A stretch of 64,000 nucleotides of DNA from Leucogyrophana mollusca (taxonomy: Eukaryota; Basidiomycota; Agaricomycetes; Boletales). The position numbers and the translations under genes are program-made. Shown one piece after another: positions 34,105 to 46,898 of the stretch. The notes under the pieces are model-generated. The model was given only the letters and a program-made list of their open reading frames with translations, was not told the origin of the DNA and searched no databases. Each line of letters opens with the position of its first letter. Positions within the stretch are counted from its first letter, which is position 1. The DNA lies in assembly GCA_021014945.1 (NCBI GenBank), contig MU266423.1:1-64000 (forward strand), written 5' to 3'.

Positions 34105-36310
34105 CTACACTTTCCCCACTCCAAGCTTGTCCAAGATCTTCGGATAGTCCTTGTGTACCCTCATGTGTTGTCCTAAATTGTCGTGGCGACTGAACTCCTT
34201 CCCGCATCCAGGATAAGGACACTTATGCGCTGTGGGTAGCCGTTTAAATCAGTAACGGTGTAATAAGATTTCCATGAGCACAGAACTCACGTTTCTCATA
34301 AGTATGGATACTCCTGATGTGCCGCTTCAAGTGCTCTCCGCGAGCAAAGCACTTCCCACACCCGGTGACGTCGCATAGATAGATACGTGCACTCAGCGCT
34401 ACCTCATTGGCACGATGCCCCCTGCTACTGCCGCCCACGCCGTTTACTGTAGGCACTCTGCGGCCCCTCGATTTTTTGGTAAGGTTGGGTACCGGTACCG
34501 GGATTGGCAAAGTTCTGGCGTTCTTGCGAGGTCGTTGAGGTAGCTCAGACGTGGAGTCTGGTGACAACGCGGAAACCGAGAGGACAGGTGAGTTCGACGC
34601 ACGTTTTCCGGAAGCGTGCTGCGCGTAAGCCGTGCTGTATGGACTATATCGTGAGGTCGTGGACCGAGGACGTAAGCTGTGCGTGTTCTTTGACGTGGTC
34701 CGTTTGTGGGGTACGAATTCGCCGTCGTCGTCGTCTACCTCTTCTCCGTCATCCGCTCTGTACTCATCGTCGTCATCGTTAACGTCAATCTCGTCTTCTC
34801 CCTCGGCATCTTCATCTCCTTCGGCGTCAATTTCGTAAATTGGATCCGCGCCAGCCACCGGCTCGCCAGGCGGCTCTGAAACTCCAAACCCTTCCTTCTT
34901 GGCCACCCACTTCCCCGTGCTATTCCCATCGGCTGAGTCGCTGTTACGGCGATGCCCGAACGGTAGGCGACCCGGTTTCGCATCCGCATCCTGGTTATCA
35001 ACCTCTGGTAGCTCCTGATACTCCATCACAGGCGAGACCTCGGCTGGCCGTACGGTTCTCTGTTGTTGCAAGTCCTGTGTTTTAACCCTCAGCCGCTGCC
35101 GTTCTTGTTCCTGTTCCTGGCAGGAGCGTTCGCAACTGGTGGCAATCGACGAGCCAAGATACGCCGAATGGCGCGGAACTGGCGCTGTCAACAAGGGCAT
35201 TCCCATGGGTGCAACCTGTGCGTTATTATGGACGTATCGCAATGCTGCTCCGAAGTCAGGGTGGGGGTCGCTTGGCGTAGGGCCTGCAGAGGGGGCGTGG
35301 TACCCGTTTCTGGCATAAATGCTGGCTGTCAGCGTATTCTGCGGGCCCATATCGAACTGGGCACTATAGATGCCCACGCCTTTGCTCGAGCTAGCTTCTT
35401 CGGAGGTAGCGTTGTAGGCATGTAGCAAGTGAGCATCGCCTTCTTGCTTCATACCCATATTCCGGTGACTCTGTTGGTAATTCGAATGTGGAGGCGCTAA
35501 GCTCACCACGGGAGGTGACAAACTTGTAAAGCCACGTGAGGAATCGTCCGAGGGATAAGCAAGACTGACGTCGTCAAGTTCGTGTCCGTACGACAGCGGC
35601 TCAGTGCACGTAGAGCGAGTGGCAGAATTGGCAGCTGCCATAGCGGACATGTCGTAGATATTGCGGCCGTACGATTGGGAATCCATCTCGTGACGCTGTA
35701 GCTGCTGTGCTGGTGGATATAGCGGCTGGAATTTCTTCGCCTCTTGGGACCATGAGTAGCCCATAGCAGCCGATACAGATATGGGCAAGGGCGCAGACAC
35801 AGGCTGCTTGTAGATTTCTTGATTGTCAGCCATGTAGCTGCCCACGGACAATGGCCGGGCGCCACCGTAGCCGTACGGATAGCCAGCTGCAGCCATGTCA
35901 TCAACAACTGACGAGTAGTAGTCGTCGTTACCCGTGACGACGTGGGCTGACGCTTCCGGCTCCATGGTGTCAAAGGGAGGCTCTGGTAGCGGGCTCTCGT
36001 TGGCGGAAGAAGAGGACAGCGGCGACTCAGCCGACGCGGCTGAGTACGGACTGTAATCGAAATGCGTCTGTGGCGGTGCGTGCTGAGAAAGACAATAAGA
36101 GTTAACCAGTCGGGATGGAGGAGAGAAATGTCCAAGACTCGAGCTAGAGCTAGAATTTGAATGCAGCTGTGAGGCCGTAGGGTAAGGCGAGCTGGTCATG
36201 TTTGTAACGCCGGGGCGTCCAAGGTTGTTTCGTCGATGCTGTCGTGGACGAAGATGATGAAGAAGTGGGGGAGCGAAATAAGAGAAGCTACGATTCGAGT
36301 CCGTTTGCAT
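34105..36310 (-). CDS. C2H2 transcription factor with long disordered N-terminus
   Basis: Two exons (34291-36310, 34105-34229) give 714 residues. The first 600 are disordered, rich in Ser, Gln, Tyr and Pro, with a strongly acidic block (EGDEDAEGEDEIDVNDDDDE) that could act as an activation region. Just before the fingers is PVPVPNLTKKSRGRRVPT. The two C-terminal fingers are CDVTGCGKCFARGEHLKRHI and CPYPGCGKEFSRHDNLGQHM joined by a YEKPHK linker. The 61-nt intron splits the linker in phase 1. Finger type resembles Msn2/Msn4-like stress regulators (two fingers at the extreme C-terminus), but target genes cannot be inferred. It is paralogous to the plus-strand gene at 40,417 with the same motif, finger type and intron position. 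Confidence 0.87.
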
Positions 36311-39300
36311 TTTAAGGAATGTTTAACACGCTCTAATTGACTTGTCGAGGAATCTGGGCTATGAGTGAATGGTTATGGAGCCAAGATAGGTTTTGTCCGG
36401 AGCGTTCGATAGAATATATAAAATTCAGAATTTGTTTGAAATTAATACCGGTCAAAGGACGAGAAATGGGAAAAGGCGCACCAGGCCAAGGTTGGGCCAA
36501 GGTCGCCTGTTCAAGGTACGAGCGGATGTGATCGGGGGTGGCTGTGAGGCTAATTGTAAATTGCGAGGGAGAGACGAGAACGGAAATACGCGGGGAGGCG
36601 GGCAGAACCTGGCAGAACTGGCGGGAGGGAACGAGATGCGTGATATGAAGAAAGAATCGATCGTTAGAAACGGTATGATCCAAGGCGGGGCTCAAAAATC
36701 GTGAAAGGTCGTTAAATGTTGAAATCAGGGCGTGACTCAAGGACAATAAAACTGCCAAAAGCTGCCAACAAAGTACCGCAGTGTGAGCGGTGGTGGTTGT
36801 GAGCAGTGCGGGACAGCCTACTACGGAGGAGAGCGACACCGTGGAACTTGAAGAAGGACTGCGCGTATGACACAGCTACAGCAACATACACCGCCTATGA
36901 GTCAAGGAAGAGGATTGGAGTCAAGAGAATGTTTTTAACCCAACGGTCAAATCTATGAATGATTACTGAAAGGAATCTCTCACATGTGTGTCCTTGTTGA
37001 CTTCTATCGACGGAGCGATCATTCGGTGTAAGTTTTCCTTAAAGGCTATCCTCTGCGAGAGTGCTTTCGAGATGCTTCTGTAGGATGGACAGCCACAACA
37101 GGTCGGTTCCCATCGCCTGTGGACCCCGTCGGTGACCATAGCACGAGGCTACCGACTCTTTCCGACAAGCGTTCATTTGCCGGTCACAATCCTCACAAAA
37201 CTGATCTGGGATCTAAGGTTTCCTCTTGGAAAGGCCTTTCATCTCAGATCTGAACATCTGATCTCCTCTTATCAGCTTTTGGTCTTTTCTGTTTTTTCTG
37301 TCTCGAACACAGACACCTCAGTTTGGCTTGGGTCTCACACCTTTCTGTCTCTCCGAAAAGAAATTCGTCGGAGTCGACTTCATACTTGGTACTATGTCTC
37401 ATGCTCTGCCTTCTGTGCTCCCATAGGCCGTTTAGGCTCCCTTCTCGATGCAATCTTTTTTCGGGACCATGGAGCCATATTCGTCTCCTCATCTGCTTTT
37501 GTGAGCTGCTCGAGGATCGCGAGGCTCTCGGAAGGGGTCGCGGCCGATCCTCTTATCCCTTCCTACCAGCACAGAGTAATGTTGATCTAATACATCACCA
37601 TTCGGTCTTGGAAGGTCCACGCCGTCGCTTCGTGCCATTCCAGTCCCAGCTTGGATGGCAGATCGACGTAAACTCGTACTCTCCTCCACCTTTCCCCTTC
37701 ATTCAACCGGAAATATACCCACCGCGCCAATATTTTGCCCTGCCGAGCTCGGTCTGCATTCACTTCTGAGGTACGTACCGCGATGCGATCACATTGCAGG
37801 CCTTCACGTTCCGGCTCCCAGCTTCCCATCCTAATCTGAACATCTTCTGTCTTCAATCTATACCCCGGGCACCCCGAACGATCACCCAAGGCTGCCTATC
37901 TTTAATTCATTTTACACTTACGCGTCTTTGCGTCTCTGTCGTATCGCGCCGCATATCATTTTTATCGATGAAATTCCATTCATTCTTCGTAAACAGCTGG
38001 TGGCGCGCGCGGTGTCTCGGTTTGACCCTGCACCAAATGTCATCCAGTGACTGATTGGACGTGATGCAACGCTCAGCCTTCCATTCTCCAACCAGCCATC
38101 ATCATCATGGAAACCGATAAAAATCGTCAAAACAGCGATCAGATTCTGACAGCCGTCAAGTCAGAAGGTATGCCAGTGACTGAACAGACCGCGTTTTCGC
38201 TATAGATGGCAATTCGAAATCGATGGGTGACGGGATGGATTTGGGCTTATCACCTGCCAGATTTGCCTGGTGGTCAAGGTGGCTCACACTGCGAGAGCCT
38301 CAAGGTGGCCTACTAATCTGCACTACAGCATATGCCATCAAGGATTGGTCTGGACGGTCCCGAAACACGGTCCCGATCACAAGTCAGCGTAACAGCCCGA
38401 TGTAGTATCGATGTTCCAGCGCAGCGACAGGCATACAGCACTCATCAAATCACTTATCACAAGGGCTGCTGTAATTGAAACCATCTTGCGCTTGCGGTGG
38501 CATGCAGCGTGCCGTGACTGATGAGAAGGCTGATACAGTCTGGATCAAGGGTACACTGGCAGATGCCATCGCCCAAATCCGAGATTACTAGCTTTGCTGT
38601 TGAGCACGCATTATGCTGAGGCGTGGATGATCGAGAGACGCTCAGTTCATCCCAAGTACAGTTGGTTGAATTGCGTAGTAATAAAGTTTGTCAGTTAAAG
38701 CTATACATCATTACATGAGCCCGCGAAACTGAAAGCGCCCAAACCGCAAATAGCCTGTTTGAACTTACCAGTGAGAGATATTCCAGAATAACTAGTGACA
38801 AGCCCAAGTGAGCAAGTCGCCAACTGGAGGTATCGTCGGCTCGCTGAAATAACTACTCGCCGCATCGACGACGTGAGGAAAGAGAAGACAGCGTGGGGTG
38901 GGCAATGCCGAATTGTAGGCGTCGCGACATTTTCAGTTACCGGAAAACACCGCGTGGGTGTTTTAGTAGGTACCCGGAAAGGTCACCAGTGAATGGGGCA
39001 TCAACGTTGAAGATAGAGCGTCGCAGACCGTAGCTCAGGTGCCCTAAGATAGCCTTATCGTAAGCGTACGCGAGAGGGTAAGGTCATTAATGGGTAGGAA
39101 GGGAGACGGGGAGAGGTTTCGCTGTGAATCTGGAAGCCATCGCGGTCTCAACAATTTAATGGAAATATACAGATTACCCGAGCTTGGGAAAGTTCAGCGT
39201 ACCCTATCAGTCCTTGCCGCGGATCTGCCAAAGGCAAAATGCACTATCTTCACTTTTGTGCAGCTTTGCTTTCCATCTCGAGAATTGGACCCGCTCCCAG

Positions 39301-40416
39301 AACAGAACAGCGCAGTAGTGTGGTAGAGCGGGGATATTTTTAGCAAGGGGACAATGGTTTGATGTAAATGAAAGGGCGAGGGTCGAAAGAGCTGGGTGCG
39401 AATGTCCGAGCCGTGCCAGGTGTCGCACCCTCTGACATACCTGTAGTGGATCAGGGCAGTGCGGAAGTGGGAACGAAGCACCTCCCGAGTCGGTATGGGT
39501 TCGCGGGTGGAGCAATGATGACCCAATCACCCGAGCATTCCTAGGTATGAGTGCAGAGAAAGTATGTAAATTGAGCACAGCGGAAGAATTGTGTTGTCGA
39601 CTAGCACTGTTCTAGTGGAGCTGACGAGCTCCTCTAGTGGGGCCGGATCACGCGATGTAGGGCGAATGCGACAAACCAAAGGCGAGTAGGAAGCGATCAA
39701 GGCAAGCGTTTGTGTCTGGCAACTCGCGGCGGATGCCCCACGGATGAACCGTTATATAGACAGGGTGTCCCGCGTGGGTGGCTCCTATGCCCCGAACCCA
39801 GGTCCCTCCTTTGGCGTGCCTCGGCTTGCCAGAGCATAAGAGATATAGCAGAGGAGGCTTATCTGGGTATATATCGGTGACAGGATTTGATGCGGGTGTG
39901 ACCGCAATGAATACGAGAATGAGGACCAGCGAATTTCAGGTCTGCGAGAGCACACCAGGTGAGTGAATCACATATGGCTCTTCGAGCCAAACGATCTACT
40001 GTTGAAGCAATATTGAACTCGGGAAGGTAACTCGCTACTAGTTGCAAGTGCACACCAATTCAACTTAACGACGGGAGGTTGAGGTTTGCTCTCAGCCACC
40101 AGGTCTCTGGGACCATGTCCATGGACCACCTTCCATGGACTGTGGACACGTGGTCGGTTTATCGTGCGAAGGAAAAAAAACAAACGCATACGACTGTTTT
40201 GTACTTGTGAAGCAGACAGGGGCTTGGTCAATCAACAAATCTCTCTCAGGTCATCCTCTGCCAACCTACTGCAGAAAACAGAGAAAGCCTCGTCGTCCCC
40301 CAACTAAAGATTGAGCTTGTTGGAAAGTATTCAATAGGTACAAGCCCAAACGTAAGTCGTTTATCGTGGTTACAAAGACCCTTGTTCTGACACTCCCATC
40401 AACCGCAAGAAAAACG
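36311..40416. other. 4.1-kb divergent gene-poor region between two paralogous regulators
   Basis: No confident gene. It contains long C/T-rich stretches (about 37,200-37,800 and 38,050-38,110) and scattered short open frames. An ATG at 38107 starts METDKNRQNSDQILTAVKSE followed by a good GTATGC donor and then a frame to 38,405, but the implied intron is about 40 nt and the product is unrecognised. The most economical reading is long promoters and 5-prime leaders of the two regulators. Confidence 0.5.
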
Positions 40417-42045
40417 ATGGAAAGTCCCCAAGCCGCCGCAAAACAAGACAATCAAGCTTTAGAGACCATCGCGAAGGAGGAATCAGTCATAATGAACATG
40501 GAAAACACCGAAGAAACGGTATGTACAATTTTTGCTGCTTATTCCGCTCCAATTCTGACTACGACTCCCGCGAACTTCCGGAATGGCTGAAAACGACCAT
40601 GAACAGACCGTAATCGCCAGTCCAGCCACAAATACCCCTGCGGGAGCTCGTAGGATCACCCGCTCGCAGACTACAGGCCGGCCGACGATCCGCTGGGGCA
40701 AGTACGGCAGGGAGGAAGACGAGCCGGAGACATCGCAAAAGGGGTCTTCCTCAACACTAAAGAGAACTTTCGATGCGCGGGCGGTGGATGAGGAGACCGA
40801 TGTTGAGGCGGATCCGGACCCAAATTATGTTCCGACAAAGCTGGCTAAGATGGATTCAACGGTTTTGCTGTCGGCGTCTTCCTCCGCAACAGTCGTCGAG
40901 AACGAAGACCCACCCAAGCAAGAATCCGTTTCACCTGAGCCGAGTGGCTCACCCGAGTCCGCGGAATATACCTTCCTCGACGCCTCAAGTTCGTCGTTTT
41001 CAGCCGAAAGACGTGGTCCCCGAATACGCACCGCACCCCCTGTCCCGGTACCAAACCTGACAAAGAAGAGCCGCGGGCGGCGAGTTCCAACAGCAGAGGA
41101 TGCTGAAACCGAAACTACTCCATCACAGAAGGGAGGACGAGTGTATGTGTGTCAGGTCGAGGACTGCGGCAAATGTTTCAGTCGTGGCGAGCACTTGAAA
41201 AGGCACATAAGATCTATCCATACACACGAGAAACGTGAGCCTTACTTCTCGGCCTTGAGATTGCTGCCTAGTGTTGACACCCGCGTGCGCAACTAGCCTT
41301 CAAGTGCACGCATCCAACATGCGACAAACGTTTCAATCGCAACGACAATCTCCTTCAGCACCTGCGTGTCCACAAGGGCGATACCTCTTCCCAGACCTCT
41401 GTCGATTCAGCACCTGCTGCGGATGTCGAAGAATCAGCTCCGGCTGCAAGCTCTTCTTCCGCCCCCGTATCTTCTCACCGTTCTTCATCGACTAAGAACA
41501 CCAGTGGCTCGCGCCGTGCTGCTCGTTCTGCTCGCAAGACCAAGTCCGCCGCCTCCACCCCTCCTATTACCACATCGCGTTTAACAGCGTCCCGCGTTGG
41601 ACGGGGTATAAGCATCACCCTACCTCGCACTTACTCTCTTCCTCCGCTCCCATCGCTCGCTCCCCCGTACCGCAGCCCGACAGCCGCGTGCTTCATGAAC
41701 AATACCAACATTGCGGTATCATCGCTTAGAACCGCGATTGATGAGAGCGATCTCGAGGGCGATGCTGACGAAGCGGATGGCGGCGTGGATATGGAGAGTG
41801 GAATCCGTTCAATGTACGCCTTCAGCGAGAGCCTTAGGGGCCCAGGGTATCCCGCGCGCGACGGACCTGCTCATCAGACCAACGACGTCATGCGAAAGAT
41901 TAACGATTCCGAGATGAACGGTACGAAAGGCGCTGGTGCCCATTCCGCACCAGAGACAAGCTCGGCACCGAAAGTTTTACCCACCGTGACACCCCAAAGT
42001 ACCACGCCGAACCCTATTCCCTCGCCGCCGAGCTTCTTGTTCTAG
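40417..42045 (+). CDS. C2H2 transcription factor, paralogue of the gene at 34,105
   Basis: Three exons (40417-40518, 40607-41234, 41297-42045) give 492 residues. The N-terminal 210 residues are disordered and charged. PVPVPNLTKKSRGRRVPT appears again immediately before two fingers, CQVEDCGKCFSRGEHLKRHI and CTHPTCDKRFNRNDNLLQHL. The intron between fingers (62 nt, phase 1, in EK|P) is at the same place as in the minus-strand paralogue. Unlike that protein, the fingers are central: another 200 residues of Ser/Ala/Pro-rich, then mildly acidic (DESDLEGDADEADGGVDME) sequence follow to the C-terminus PSPPSFLF. The two genes are arranged head to head. Confidence 0.87.
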
Positions 42046-42619
42046 TGCTCTCAGCCAACTTTACAAAGAGAGGTCACAAAGATGAAGTTGTAAAACTAAT
42101 ACTGAAGCCGACGGATCCTAGCGGTAAACTAATGTGCTCGACCATCTATCCCCCCGTTATCTTCCCCTGCTGTCTATGCTGCCGTTACATGCTACTTATT
42201 TGATTGATTTCTTGTCTTTATGGATAGGTTTTATCTTCCGATTTGACTTGGTTTTAGCCTCGAGTTGACCTTGACTTGCCTCCTTTGTCCCTTGACTATG
42301 CCCTCCTGGATCTCTTGCCCGCATTACCTACTTACTGATCGCGACACACTAATGAGCAGGTACGATGTATTATCGGAACCCTGCGGATATCTTTCTTGGC
42401 TGGATGTTGTAGAACCTCGAAGTAATCTGGACTCTGGTTGAATACAAATGACCCGACATATAGAGATTTGATTGAGTGTTACATTGGGTGCATACACCGC
42501 ATGAAGGACTGACAGCGAAAGAGTACATATTGACCTATTTAGATCCTAAGACATACAGCTACAGCGACTCCTAGAAAGAAAAGAACAATACAGCGGCCTG
42601 ACGCCTGAAGTTAGTTAAA
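42046..42619. other. Convergent 3-prime region
   Basis: No gene seen between the plus-strand regulator and the minus-strand dioxygenase. Confidence 0.45.
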
Positions 42620-44034
42620 TCACGCATTGGCCAAGCAAACTTGCAAGATGTCCTCTTCAGTGGGTCCGACAGGGACATCGGAGGCTGCGAGGTTGCACTG
42701 GTGGAAAGCCCGGACTTGATCCGGTTTGAAAGCGCCAACGACAGTGTGCAGAACACCACGGTTGTGGAACAAGACGAGGTCGCGTTCTTTCCAATCGTGT
42801 GGATATACAAGCTACGGCACCATTTAGCCCGGGATCGATGCCATAAAGTGACGGGCTCACCCCAGGAGCAATCGCTGGTCGTTGCATCTTGTAGAGCAAA
42901 CCCCGAACCTCGGCAAGGTCAGTGACGTGCCCACCGTCAGGGTACAAAGCCCCCTCGCGCGCGACCCCTTTGGGAAGGGCTATGATTTCCAGCTCTTGGG
43001 CGCCGCAAGGATGCACCTGGAAATGCAGCTCCCCTGTGACCGGATTCTTCCACAACTGTTACGCCAGTGTCGCGTCAGGAACAACATCCGGAGCACAGGA
43101 CATATACTCACAATAGGTAGAGTCATGACCTTCGATTCCTCCCAATCAGGGAGCTCGCTCAAGGGCAGCTCTAGCCCATCGTCCTCGATTCCGAGACCGG
43201 TGGGCTTAGCACGGGCGGGTGCCATCCAAGCATACGGATGAGGCGCATATTTGACCTTTGTGCGCACCGCGAGGCTCTTCAGCTCAGGCGGCAGAAGGTC
43301 AAACATCTTCTTGCCTGACACGAACGCAGTAGTACCGAGAGGCACCGGGAGCTCATCACCCGTACCATCGTCGTAGCGTACAGTCTGTGGAGGGCCTTGC
43401 GGGACCGTGATGCCGTATAACGTGGTTACCCGCGGAGGACTGTAATCGTACAGTGCAGCATCGATGTGCCAGCGGTAGAAGCGCGTAACGCCCGCAGCCT
43501 CGTCTTCCTCGGATACCCGGGTCTTATGGAAGGTGGTGTGGGAAGGGTGCTTGAGAGCGGCGGACTCGAGGCCCTCGTGGTTCTTGACAGTTCCGTTCCC
43601 AATGAGTTGTACTTGTGGGACCCGAGGGATGGTCTTGAGGTCAGGGTGGAGGATAGACTTCTTCGTTGACTGGGTCTTATGGTTTCCGTGGCCGTAAGAT
43701 TCGGCTTCGGGGTCAAAAGCCTGTTTACCACTGAGTGTTTCAACGTCACGCATAATTCGAGTGACTCACTTTCGTCAGGGCGTATTGTTGTTCAGGAGTG
43801 AGCGTGACGTCCCGAAAGAGGAGCGCGCTGTGCTGATCCGACATGCTAAGACATGATGCCGCCCGTGAAGTTAGCGAGATTTCTCACCTTGTACAAAGCA
43901 TCATGGATCTCCTGGAACTGTTCCGGCGTGAACTCGCCTGGGCTTATCCCCTTGACCTCACGTCCGAAGTCAGGATCAAAGTTGGCCTTATCAGCTGTAG
44001 CAGGAAGGGGTAACGGGATGAGCTCAATGGCCAT
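42620..44034 (-). CDS. Alpha-ketoglutarate-dependent xanthine dioxygenase-like protein, copy 1
   Basis: Five exons (43888-44034, 43770-43832, 43113-43720 counted as 43112-43720, 42861-43055, 42620-42811) give 401 residues. It belongs to the TauD/TfdA Fe(II)/2-oxoglutarate dioxygenases and matches the fungal XanA/Xan1 pattern: SILHPDLKTIPRVPQVQLIG, RFYRWHIDAALYD, TVRYDDGTGDELPVPLGTTA, LWKNPVTGELH, LVLFHNRGVLHTVVGAF, VRAFHQCNLAAS. Fe ligands are His and Asp of WHID (about residues 155 and 157) and the distal His in FHNRGVLH or adjacent; the 2OG-binding Arg follows in VRAFHQ. XanA converts xanthine to uric acid without xanthine dehydrogenase. The next gene is a paralogue. Substrate is inferred from family, not proven. 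Confidence 0.88.
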
Positions 44035-44424
44035 GATGATAGTACAGGTTCAGAATCAAGATGCGATATTTATGTTGAGAGCTCCTAGTCAGATAGCTTG
44101 TTGTCAGATAAGGAGCGTCTTCTCACAAGGTGGCTCGACAGTGCATCGCATCATAATGATGGATCAAGCTGCAGCACCGGTTGTGGAGTTCACCGGTGCC
44201 GGAAGTTTACCACCTTTGACTTCACTTGGGCTACCGTGACATGATCAGTGTCGTTAGCGAGAGCGACGACCTCATGCTGTTAACAAGCTGGAAGCCAAGT
44301 TATTTACAAGAACGTGTGCCACATCTAGATTATCATGGTGTGTAGACTCGGTGCCGGGCTGTGGGGAGTCCAACGATCCTCACCGCAGCGCTCATGTTAT
44401 ATATAGAGCCACACGTCAGATGCC
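44035..44424. other. Promoter/spacer between tandem dioxygenase genes
   Basis: No gene. A TATATATA-like stretch near 44,398-44,406 lies about 360 nt upstream of the copy 1 ATG. Confidence 0.45.
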
Positions 44425-45894
44425 TCAGGCCCATCTCTTGATGTCTTCAGCGTCGGGACCAGCGGGAAAATCGAGGGCAGCGAGGTTCGATTGATGGAAC
44501 ACGCGGACCTGGTCTTCTGCGAAGGCACCTACCACACTATGGTTGACGCCACGGTTATGGAAGACTACCAGGTCCTTTTCTTTCCTAACGAACCACGTCA
44601 TCGATGAAGAATTAGAAGCAAGTAATTAATAATAATCCCGTATTCTTACCAGTCGTGGGGATAGATCAGCTACCGAAATATTTATCACCATCAGTCATAT
44701 CTTTGACATGGTGAATGTTGCGACTTACGGAAGGCGCGATGCCGGGCCTTTGTAGTTTGTACAGAAGCTGACGGACCTCCTTCAGATCCGTCAAGTGGGT
44801 TCCGTCGGGATACAGGGCGCCTTCACGTTCCGTACCCCCAGGCAATGGGTCTATGAATACTTCTGTCGCGGCTGTTCCAGCGACTTCGAGGTGCAGCTCT
44901 CCGGTGACCACATTCTTCCACAACTGTTCGGTCGATTTTCAGGATGGGGTGCAGTGACCAGTGACACAAAACGTACCATCGGAAGAACTTGCACCTTAGA
45001 CTCCTCCCACGGAGGAAGCTCGTCAAACGGAAGCTCCAAGCCCTCTGCCTCCAGCGTCAGCCCCGTCGACGTTGCGCGAGCAGGATTCATCCATTGAAAT
45101 GGATGCGGAGCGTAGCGCACTTTCCCTCTAACCGCCACGCTCTTCAATTCATCCGGCAGGGTGTCGAACATCGTTTTTCCGCAAGTGAACGCTGTCGTGC
45201 CGAGCGGTACGGGAAGTTCATCACCTGTTCCGTCATCGTACCGCACTGTCTGTGGTGCGCCTTGTGGGACATTAACACCATACAACGCAGTGACTTTTGG
45301 AGGCTTAAACCCGTATAACGCAGCATCCATATGCCAGTGGTAAAAGCGCGTAGCTCCTGTAGCCTCGTCTTCGTCCGACAGCGGATAACGATGAAAGTTC
45401 CTGTGAGAAGGATGCTGGAGTTTTGCTTCAATAATACCTTCGTGGTCTAACACGGTACCATGTCCTATTAACTGGACTTGCGGAACAGCAGGTATACTTC
45501 GAATCTGAACGAAGGGCGACTTTTTGTTTCCGCCAACCTTTCTCTTGCTTCCGTGACCATAGCTCTCAGCCTTTGGGTCGAAGGCCTACGTGGATTCATA
45601 TCGGTATTGTAACAAGGACGACCATCTTCGCGCACCTTTACGAGATGATATTGCTGCTCAGGCGTCAGGTTGACGTCTCGGAATAGGAGAATGCCATACT
45701 GCACAACGTCAGCTCTAGAATCGGTCTACGTTGGAAAAGGAACATACCTGATACAGTGCTTTTTCAAGCGCTTCAAATTCCTCTGGAGTGAAGTTTCCTG
45801 GGTCTATGTTTTTAACCTCTCTGCCAAAGTCACCAAGCTTGACAGGGTCCGCAGATGAAGGTAAAGGGATTGGCAAAAGTTCAAGGTTAACCAT
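44425..45894 (-). CDS. Alpha-ketoglutarate-dependent xanthine dioxygenase-like protein, copy 2
   Basis: Six exons (45748-45894, 45636-45698, 44977-45585, 44729-44923, 44650-44669, 44425-44584) give 397 residues. The first four exons have exactly the same lengths as copy 1 (147, 63, 609, 195 nt), proving common ancestry. The fifth is split here by an extra 65-nt intron after LIYPHDW, leaving a 20-nt exon. The metal motif reads WHMDAALYG instead of WHIDAALYD, and the region after AFDP differs (GSKRKVGGNKKSPF). The distal motif is VFHNRGVNHSVVGAF. Catalytic residues are kept, so it is probably active. Specificity may differ from copy 1. Confidence 0.87.
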
Positions 45895-46898
45895 TGCGGG
45901 CTAAGAACAGGAGGGGGAAAGTAGAGGTAAACTACAATTCGGAGGGGGGCATATCCGATCTTGACCCCGGCAACTTTTAAAGGAACGCCGGCCTGCAGCG
46001 TGTCATTGTTGCGTTACGGGAAGCGAATGAGCGGAGATGATGCAGGACTTAGAACTCCTGCACCGAGCTCATGCAAGCAGGGGTGGGCCATCATGCATCA
46101 TGCATCATGTCCAAACGTCAGCTGGCTTCGCTGCAGAGTAAGCAGAGCCGAGTAAGTAACAATGATTCACAGCCCGGAGGATCCTTACCGGATCCTTACA
46201 AGTTCGTTGTTCAGCAGCTCAGGACGCCTGGCGGACCCGTAGCCCTATCGAAACGCGTCTTGGAAACACGTAGGACTACCAGGTAGCAGCAGCCGCAAAA
46301 GCTTTCACTCGTCCGGGTAGAGACGCATGTGATCTTCGCGCCCTGTTCAGTCTGAGTCTGAGCACAATAGCCGCCGAGCTATCTGCCATTTTAGTGCGTA
46401 CTTCCTCAAATTATTAGTTTACTAAAATGTACCATGTCTTCACCGTTCAAGTCTCTCAAATTAACCACACCGGAGCTCAAAGTACGGTGTGTACTGGATG
46501 TTGCGGTAGCTTCGCTGACTAGCCCCCTTGGAAATTTGTAACCTTCAGTGAGGCGTTCGTAGCTCAGCGCCGGGTGTCATTGGTGATGGTCGTGCGACTG
46601 ACGATCCCGCAAGTTTTTAGAGAGATATAGGTTCCCTACCTAGGTTATGCGCAGCTAGACGTACTACTAGTAAGCGCAAAGTAAGTGCATGTTTAAATTC
46701 TTGCACTTCACTGGTCTAACTGAACTTTTATCTCCCATTTACGAAGCCCGTCAATGAGGGTGATCTTGTTCGGGAGAGCAAACACGACGAACGCTATCGA
46801 GCTTGGGAAGGCCCTTCTTGGACCAACGAGGAGCATATTAAGAGTGACCTCTATCGAGTAACTATCAGTTTCTTCCCCGAGCAATCCTTCATCCGGAA
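45895..46898. other. Intergenic region
   Basis: Upstream of dioxygenase copy 2. No gene recognised; it contains several direct trinucleotide-like runs such as CATCATGCATCATGCATCATG near 46,090. Confidence 0.4.

Noticed and set aside
38107..38405. Possible two-exon small gene
   Set aside because: The start has a strong donor nearby, but the implied intron would be about 40 nt and the product is unrecognised; mentioned only as a candidate in the gene-poor interval.
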